NCBI RefSeq assembly: GCF_030817835.1
Contig: NZ_JAUSZR010000001.1
Location: 1,488,001-1,552,000, forward strand
Direction: 5' to 3'
DNA: 64,000 nt
Source: Pseudarthrobacter sp. W1I19
GTDB taxonomy: Bacteria; Actinomycetota; Actinomycetes; Actinomycetales; Micrococcaceae
Below the pieces are notes generated by a model. That model was not told the DNA's origin and made no database searches. It saw only the letters and a list, made by a program, of their open reading frames with translations. The stretch's first letter is position 1, and every line of letters begins with the position of its first letter. A program made the position numbers and the translations under genes. Shown here piece by piece: positions 58,805 through 64,000 of this stretch.

Positions 58805-60493
58805 TTGCGTTTAAAGACTGCAGTCGCACTCGTGCTGCTCGGCCTCCTGACACTGCTGGCCGGCATCGGCCAGAGAACCATCTGGGCCCCTTCCGAGACG
58901 TTCACGGCCTCTGCCCCCGCAGATGGGCAGGCGGCGCCGCTGACCGTCATCGACCAGAAGCTGCGTACCCTGCACGGCGGAACCGTCAAGATCAACGTCG
59001 AGGGTGACGGTAACTTCCTGCTCGCGGCCGGCCGTCCCGACGACGTGGACGCCTGGGTGGGTCAAACCGCGCACGACACCGTCACGGGGGTTTCGGAGGA
59101 CGGAAAGTCCCTCCAGGTTGATCACGCGGACGGCGAGGCCACGGCGCCAAGCCCGGCCGGCTCCGATCTGTGGGTCTCCACCGAAAACGCAAGCGGCGAG
59201 CTGGAATACTCCTGGACACCGCCCGCCGACGGTGACTGGACGCTCCTGCTGGCGTCCGACGGGACCCGGCCCGCGCCGGCCTCCATCTCCATGACGTTCC
59301 CGAACGATACCTCAACGCCCTGGGCCATCCCGCTGATGGTATTGGGCTCGCTCCTGATCCTGGCCGGCATCGTGCTGGCCCTGCTCTCGGCCCGCAAGCG
59401 CAACGGTGAAGGCGACGGCAAGGGCAGCGGGTTTGCCCAGCGTGCCCGTGCCCAGTCCGAGGCCCGCACGTCCTCCCGACTGGGCATGGTGGCCGCCGGA
59501 GTGGTCACCGTGGCCGTGGTTGCCGGAGCAGGCACCGCCGCACAGGCAGCGTCGCCCGCACCCTCATCAGATCCGGCATCAACAGCACCGGCCGCCGGGC
59601 AGGAGCAGGCCGGCTCGCCGGTGCTGCTGGATGCACAATTCCGCCGCATCCTGGAGCAGGTCTCCAGCGCAGCGGACACCGGTGACGCAGCCAAGGACGC
59701 AGCGAAGCTGGCCGAGCGCGTCGGCGGAACCGAGCTTGAAGTCCGGACGCAGAACTACAAGATCCGCTCCCAGGTGGGATCGTACGAGCCACGCATGCCG
59801 GTCCGCTCCACCAAGCTCCTCACCACGGTGGTCACCAAGGACCGCGAGTGGCCCCGGTCCGTGCTGGCCGTGACCCAGGGTGACGGCAACGTGGTGCCGC
59901 AGCTGCTGACCCTCGTGCAGGCGTCACCGCGCGAAAACTACAAGCTGGTGGAAACCAATCCGCTGCAGCCCGGCACTACCTTCCCCACCATCAACCGCGG
60001 GACGGAAACACTGGCTGCCGGTGACAAGAGCGGGCTGCTCTACAGCGGTGAAGAAGCCATGTCCGGCCTGGCCGACCGCCTGACCAGCGCCGATTCCGCC
60101 TTCAAGGACAAACTGGTGGAAGGCGAGTCCTCGCCGTACATCGCCGACACACTGTCCTACCAGTCCGAGGTGGTCAAGGCCGGCGAGAACGGAAACTTCT
60201 CGTTCACGCACAAGGTGGTTCCGGAAAGCACCGTTGTGTTCCGCACCGCGGACGGCGGCGCGCTGGTCCTGGGCCGGATCAACTTCGGCTTCGAGGGAAC
60301 GCCCAAGGCTGCCGGCGACAAGCTGACCATCGGCGACGACGCCGCGGCCCTGGCCGGCGGCAAGGAAACCACCACCGGTATGGTCCTCAGCTTTGCCGAA
60401 TCAATGGCTGTGTACGTTCCGCCGGCAGGCTCCACCGATCCCATGAAGCTTGTGGCAGCAACCCGCGGGCTGGTAGGGGCCAGCTTCAAGTAG
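58805..60493 (+). CDS. Large membrane/exported protein of unknown function
   Basis: 562 residues from TTG 58805 (AGGTG upstream), with ATG 58790 as a possible longer start. Three hydrophobic segments: an N-terminal helix (TAVALVLLGLLTLLAGIGQRT), IPLMVLGSLLILAGIVLALLSARKR near residue 185 and MVAAGVVTVAVVAGAGTAAQA near 225; between and after them are large extracytoplasmic regions. The C-terminal half (about 260-560) is a globular domain with no motif I know, containing LGRINFGFEGTPKAAGDKLTIGDDAAALAG. Neighbouring genes give no clear role. Confidence 0.75.
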   Translation: MRLKTAVALVLLGLLTLLAGIGQRTIWAPSETFTASAPADGQAAPLTVIDQKLRTLHGGTVKINVEGDGNFLLAAGRPDDVDAWVGQTAHDTVTGVSEDGKSLQVDHADGEATAPSPAGSDLWVSTENASGELEYSWTPPADGDWTLLLASDGTRPAPASISMTFPNDTSTPWAIPLMVLGSLLILAGIVLALLSARKRNGEGDGKGSGFAQRARAQSEARTSSRLGMVAAGVVTVAVVAGAGTAAQAASPAPSSDPASTAPAAGQEQAGSPVLLDAQFRRILEQVSSAADTGDAAKDAAKLAERVGGTELEVRTQNYKIRSQVGSYEPRMPVRSTKLLTTVVTKDREWPRSVLAVTQGDGNVVPQLLTLVQASPRENYKLVETNPLQPGTTFPTINRGTETLAAGDKSGLLYSGEEAMSGLADRLTSADSAFKDKLVEGESSPYIADTLSYQSEVVKAGENGNFSFTHKVVPESTVVFRTADGGALVLGRINFGFEGTPKAAGDKLTIGDDAAALAGGKETTTGMVLSFAESMAVYVPPAGSTDPMKLVAATRGLVGASFK

Positions 60494-60545
60494 TCCCGAT
60501 TGTGCAGTACCCCCGGCAGCGGCCGGAGTGGCTAGAGTGGAAAGC

Positions 60546-61520
60546 ATGAGTTCGCCAGCTTCCCGCCCAGTCCCTCCTGCCGCTGCCAACCTGCTTAACC
60601 TGCGCGGCGCCGTCGATCTTTCCTCCCTGAAGCAGCGCCCGGCGCCGTCCGCACCGCCCCCCGCAAGCGGCGGTGACCAGCCCGGCCAGGCCCCCGGTGC
60701 CCCGGAACTGAAGGTCAACGTCACTGAGGCCAATTTCCAGCAGCTCGTGGAGCTCTCAGCGCAGGTCCCTGTGGTTTTTGCACTGTGGGCCTCCTACTCG
60801 CCCGAATCCGCCGGGATGCTGGACGTCCTGGAACAGGTGGTGGACAGCTACGGCGGCCGGCTGGTCCTTGGCGCGGCCGACATCGAGGCCTTCCCGCAGC
60901 TGGCCCAGGCGTTCCAGGTTCAGGCGGTGCCCACCGCCGTTGCCGTGCTGAAGGGGCAGCCGGTCCCGCTCTTCCAGGGCGGTGCCGACGAACAGCAGGT
61001 CCGCAACCTCTTTGACGAACTGCTGAAAGTCGCCGCAGCCAACGGCGTGACGGGCAGCCTGGGCGCGGGAGCGGGAGCAGAGGCGGAGCCCGCACCGCTC
61101 CCGCCGCTGCACCAGGCCGCGTTTGATGCGATTGAAGCGGGTGACTACGCGGCTGCGGCCGACGCCTACCGCCAGGCGCTGAAGGACATGCCGGCCGACC
61201 ATGAGGCCAAGGCCGGCCTGGCCCAGGTGGAGCTGATGCTGCGGCTCCAGCCGCTGACGGCCCAGGACAGCGAAGCCCTCCGCACCCAGGCAGCGGATGA
61301 ACCGGACAACCTGGATGCCCAGTTTGCCGTAGCAGACCTGGACATTGCCGGCGGACATATCGAAGATGCACTGAACCGCCTGGTCACCTTCATTGGCCGG
61401 AACTTCGGCCCCGAACGCGAGACCGCCCGCGTCCGCCTGCTGGAGCTGTTCGAGGTGGTGGGAACGTCGGATGAGCGCGTTGCCAAGGCGCGCCAGGCCC
61501 TGGCCCGGGTGCTGTTCTAG
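60546..61520 (+). CDS. Thioredoxin-fold plus TPR co-chaperone, CnoX/YbbN-like, lacking active cysteines
   Basis: 324 residues from ATG 60546. A Pro/Ala linker (1-50) precedes a thioredoxin domain (about 55-165: FQQLVELSAQVPVVFALWASYSPES) where the usual WCGPC is W81-ASYSPES, so both catalytic Cys are Ser. The C-terminal TPR-like region (about 180-320: AFDAIEAGDYAAAADAYRQAL) is that of YbbN/CnoX. Such proteins hold unfolded clients for chaperones. Its position after nucS parallels a mycobacterial thioredoxin-like gene in the same region. Confidence 0.85.
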   Translation: MSSPASRPVPPAAANLLNLRGAVDLSSLKQRPAPSAPPPASGGDQPGQAPGAPELKVNVTEANFQQLVELSAQVPVVFALWASYSPESAGMLDVLEQVVDSYGGRLVLGAADIEAFPQLAQAFQVQAVPTAVAVLKGQPVPLFQGGADEQQVRNLFDELLKVAAANGVTGSLGAGAGAEAEPAPLPPLHQAAFDAIEAGDYAAAADAYRQALKDMPADHEAKAGLAQVELMLRLQPLTAQDSEALRTQAADEPDNLDAQFAVADLDIAGGHIEDALNRLVTFIGRNFGPERETARVRLLELFEVVGTSDERVAKARQALARVLF

Positions 61521-62617
61521 TGTCCGCACTGTTTGAGCCGCTCAAACTCCGTTCGCTGGAGCTCCAGCACCGCGGCTGGGTTTCGCCCATGTGCCAGTAC
61601 AGCTGCGATCCCGACGACGCGCCGGGAGTTCCGCACGACTGGCACCTGATGCACCTGGGCTCCTTCGCGGCCGGCGGCGCGGCGCTGATCCTCACCGAGG
61701 CGGCCGCCGTCAACGCCGAAGGCAGGATCAGCCCCCGGGACGCCGGCCTGTACAACGACGCCCAGGCGGAGGCCTGGCAGCGGATCACCTCCTTCGTGCA
61801 CCGCTATGGCGCCGCGGACGCCAAGATCGGTGCCCAGCTGGCTCATGCCGGCCGGAAGGCTTCCACCTATTGGCCCTTCTCGGGCCAGCACGGCAGTGTT
61901 CCTGAGTCCGACGGCGGCTGGACCACCGTGGGACCCTCGCCGTCGGCCTTTGACGGGTATGCCGAGCCCGCCGAAATGACGGAGGAGCAGATCCAGCAGG
62001 TCATCAGCGACTTCGCCGCGGCGGCAGTCCGTGCCGTTGATGCCGGATTCGACACTGTGGAGATCCACGGGGCACACGGCTACCTGCTGCACCAGTTCCA
62101 GAGCCCGCTGATCAATGCACGGACTGACGCCTGGGGCGGAGACGAAGCGGGCCGGAACAGGCTCATGCTTGCGGTGGTGGATGCGGTGCGGGATGTCATT
62201 CCTGATTCGATGCCGCTGCTGCTGAGGATTTCGGCCAGCGACTGGGCTGAGGGCGGGGTGGATCTCCCCGCGTCCGTGCGCCTGGCCCGCCAGGCCGCCG
62301 AACGCGGCGTGGACCTTGTGGACGTTTCCAGCGGCGGAGCGGTGGCCCACCAGCAGATCAAAGCCGGTCCCGGCTACCAGACCGGGTTCTCCGCCGCGAT
62401 CCGCAGCGAGGCGGGAGTGCCCACCGGTACCGTGGGCCTGCTGACCTCCGCAGGCCAGGCCGAGCACGCCATCGCCACCGGTCAGGCCGACGGCGTTTTT
62501 ATCGCCCGCGCCGCCCTGCGGGATCCGCACTGGTGGCTGCGTGCAGCCTTCGAACTGGGCCACAACATTCCGTGGGTGCCGCAGTACGAGCGCGCCGTGC
62601 CCCGCAGAACCTTCTGA
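61520..62617 (+). CDS. NADH:flavin oxidoreductase, old yellow enzyme (YqjM/NamA-like)
   Basis: 365 residues, GTG start overlapping the preceding stop. FMN TIM barrel: WVSPMCQYSC (YqjM-type Cys), GAQLAHAGRKAS, IHGAHGYLLHQFQSPL and a C-terminal YERAVPRRTF. Reduces alpha,beta-unsaturated carbonyls with NAD(P)H. Confidence 0.93.
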   Translation: MSALFEPLKLRSLELQHRGWVSPMCQYSCDPDDAPGVPHDWHLMHLGSFAAGGAALILTEAAAVNAEGRISPRDAGLYNDAQAEAWQRITSFVHRYGAADAKIGAQLAHAGRKASTYWPFSGQHGSVPESDGGWTTVGPSPSAFDGYAEPAEMTEEQIQQVISDFAAAAVRAVDAGFDTVEIHGAHGYLLHQFQSPLINARTDAWGGDEAGRNRLMLAVVDAVRDVIPDSMPLLLRISASDWAEGGVDLPASVRLARQAAERGVDLVDVSSGGAVAHQQIKAGPGYQTGFSAAIRSEAGVPTGTVGLLTSAGQAEHAIATGQADGVFIARAALRDPHWWLRAAFELGHNIPWVPQYERAVPRRTF

Positions 62618-62631
62618 CCGGCGGGTGTGAC

Positions 62632-62919
62632 ATGGCGGACGGGAAACGCGAAGACGCGCAGGCCCCTGATGGCAGCTTGGGCCAGCAACTCGAGGCCACC
62701 ATCCTCGCGCTCCTGGCCGCCAGGGCCGCCACGTCCACCATCTGCCCTTCGGATGCAGCCCGCGCTGTTGGCGATGACACCTGGCGGGACCTGATGGAGC
62801 CTGTCCGCGAAGCTGCGCGGCGGCTGGTGGACGCCGGCGAGGTGGAGATCACCCAAGGCGGGTCAGTGGTGGATCCGGCCACCGCCAAAGGTCCCATCCG
62901 CATCCGCAGGAAGCCGTAG
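62632..62919 (+). CDS. DUF3253 protein
   Basis: 95 residues from ATG 62632. LLAARAATSTICPSDAARAVGDDTWRDLMEPVREAARRL and GPIRIRRKP match the small DUF3253 winged-helix-like family. Function unknown; possibly DNA-binding. Directly follows the OYE gene. Confidence 0.85.
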   Translation: MADGKREDAQAPDGSLGQQLEATILALLAARAATSTICPSDAARAVGDDTWRDLMEPVREAARRLVDAGEVEITQGGSVVDPATAKGPIRIRRKP

Positions 62920-63034
62920 GACCGGCGCGCAGGACCAAGGCGGCAGGATTGGCCGGCTTTTGGCTCCCGCGCCTGACTTTTTCTACTCCTGCAGGAGGAC
63001 CCCGCGGCCGCAGGGTGAGGACTAGTCTGGCTTC

Positions 63035-63877
63035 ATGACAGCCCAGCACCCTGATCCGGTACAGCCTTCTGGTCCGGTACAGCACCCTGAACCGGTACCG
63101 CAGCCTCCGACACAGCCAGCGCCCGTAGCGGCACTGTCCATCCGCGGGCTGGCCAAGCGCTTCGGGCAGAAGATCGCGGTGGACGGCATCAGCCTGGACG
63201 TGCCAGCCGGTTCCTTCTTCGGGATCGTAGGCCCGAACGGCGCCGGCAAGACCACCACGCTGTCGATGGCCACCGGGCTCCTCCGCCCTGACTTCGGCAC
63301 AGCCGTGGTCCACGGGGTTGACGTTTGGGCCCGGCCGCTGGAGGCCAAGCGGCTGATGGGCATCCTGCCCGACGGCGTGCGGCTGTTCGACCGGCTCACC
63401 GGTGAGCAACTGGTCACCTACGCCGGGCTGCTGCGGGGCATGGACAAGGACGTGGTGGCCAGCCGCGTGGGGGAACTGCTGGCGGCCCTGGACCTGGCCC
63501 AGGACGCGGGCACGCTGGTAGTGGACTACTCCGCCGGCATGACCAAAAAGATCGCCCTGGCCTCGGCCCTGATCCATGCGCCCCGGCTGCTGGTGCTGGA
63601 TGAACCTTTTGAGGCGGTTGATCCTGTCTCTGCCGCCAATATCCGCTCCATCCTGGACAGCTACGTAGCCTCGGGCGGGACGGTGATCGTCTCCAGCCAC
63701 GTGATGGACCTGGTGCAGCGCATGTGCGACCACGTGGCTGTGGTGGCCGCAGGGCGGCTGCTCGCGGCGGGAACCGTTGACGAGGTCCGGGCCGGGGCGT
63801 CCCTGGAGGACCGGTTCGTCCAACTGGTGGGCGGCCGCAGCCACACGGAAGGGCTGGAATGGTTGCGCACCTTCTAA
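63035..63877 (+). CDS. ABC transporter ATP-binding protein
   Basis: 280 residues. A Pro/Gln/His-rich N-terminal run (1-30, repeats of HPxPVQPSGPVQ) precedes the nucleotide domain: Walker A GPNGAGKT (66-73), signature YSAGMTKKIAL in place of LSGGQ, Walker B LLVLDEP and VSSHVMDLVQ. Coupled to the permease gene that follows, which it overlaps by 19 bases. Substrate unknown; exporter type likely. Confidence 0.9.
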   Translation: MTAQHPDPVQPSGPVQHPEPVPQPPTQPAPVAALSIRGLAKRFGQKIAVDGISLDVPAGSFFGIVGPNGAGKTTTLSMATGLLRPDFGTAVVHGVDVWARPLEAKRLMGILPDGVRLFDRLTGEQLVTYAGLLRGMDKDVVASRVGELLAALDLAQDAGTLVVDYSAGMTKKIALASALIHAPRLLVLDEPFEAVDPVSAANIRSILDSYVASGGTVIVSSHVMDLVQRMCDHVAVVAAGRLLAAGTVDEVRAGASLEDRFVQLVGGRSHTEGLEWLRTF

Positions 63878-64000
63878 GGCTCAAACTGACGCTGCTGCGC
63901 AACGGCCTGCGCCGCAGCCCCTGGCAGCTGGTGGGAATGGCCTTCGCCGGACTGTATGCCCTGGGCGTGGTGGCCACCCTGGTGGTGGTGCTGGTGCTGC
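63859..64000 (+). CDS. ABC transporter membrane protein (partial, N-terminal 47 residues)
   Basis: Starts with ATG 63859 after GGAAGGG, 6-base spacing, in a different frame from the ATPase gene. MVAHLLRLKLTLLRNGLRRSPWQLVG and then a hydrophobic helix (MAFAGLYALGVVATLVVVLVL). Cut by the window edge. Permease partner of the preceding ATPase. Confidence 0.82.
   Translation, partial: MVAHLLRLKLTLLRNGLRRSPWQLVGMAFAGLYALGVVATLVVVLVL

Overview
The window is high-GC actinobacterial chromosome, most like Arthrobacter/Pseudarthrobacter (Micrococcaceae). The grounds are codon use that strongly favours G/C at third positions, frequent GTG/TTG starts, an actinobacterial two-domain Kgd, NucS in place of a MutS/MutL system, a Cds1-type cysteine desulfhydrase, a DUF222/HNH gene, and an argS-lysA-hom-thrC-thrB-rho-prfA-prmC-tsaC-wecA-atp order that matches the mycobacterial/corynebacterial arrangement. 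No phage, insertion sequence, CRISPR array or rRNA was seen; there is one tRNA (Arg-CCG).

Layout. 1-2259 (-): N-terminal 753 residues of kgd, cut by the window edge. 2766-5215 (+): two overlapping CorC/HlyC-type membrane proteins. 5302-8566: a zinc-uptake operon (znuA-znuC-znuB) behind a near-perfect 27-bp palindrome, facing its likely regulator zur. 8661-17029: metallo-hydrolase, cds1 divergent from a rhodanese, alcohol dehydrogenase, HIT protein and hrpA. 17131-19755: a small membrane protein, a GlxA-type regulator, and a protealysin-like M4 protease with its inhibitor emfourin. 20064-22042: DUF222/HNH protein with a duplicated 5' region, a bidirectional terminator and tRNA-Arg. 22202-25107 (-): a three-gene flavin electron-transfer cassette (FMN-binding lipoprotein, ApbE, NqrB/RnfD-ferredoxin-reductase fusion).

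25268-54559 is a 29-kb co-directional block: argS, lysA, hom, thrC, thrB, rho, prfA, prmC, tsaC, two GT2 glycosyltransferases, a membrane NDP-sugar epimerase/dehydratase, wecA-like, two AtpI-like proteins, atpBEFHAGDC, DUF2550, a membrane-anchored esterase and a large DUF2156 protein. It couples aspartate-family amino acid synthesis, transcription and translation termination, cell-envelope glycan synthesis and ATP synthase. Relative to mycobacteria, rpmE is missing between rho and prfA (a nested inverted repeat sits there) and the glycosyltransferase/epimerase genes are extra.

54642-64000: strong terminators, a cold-shock gene with a long leader, nucS divergent from a small zinc-ribbon-like protein, an alpha/beta hydrolase, an AI-2E family permease, a large exported protein of unknown function, a thioredoxin-fold/TPR protein lacking both active cysteines, an old yellow enzyme, DUF3253, and the start of an ABC transporter operon cut by the right edge.

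The loci that most deserve follow-up are the flavin relay (22202-25107), the esterase plus pseudo-rhomboid/DUF2156 pair (50703-54559), the protease/inhibitor pair with its GlxA neighbour, and the nested inverted repeat at 34357-34472. Most of the remaining genes are ordinary housekeeping.
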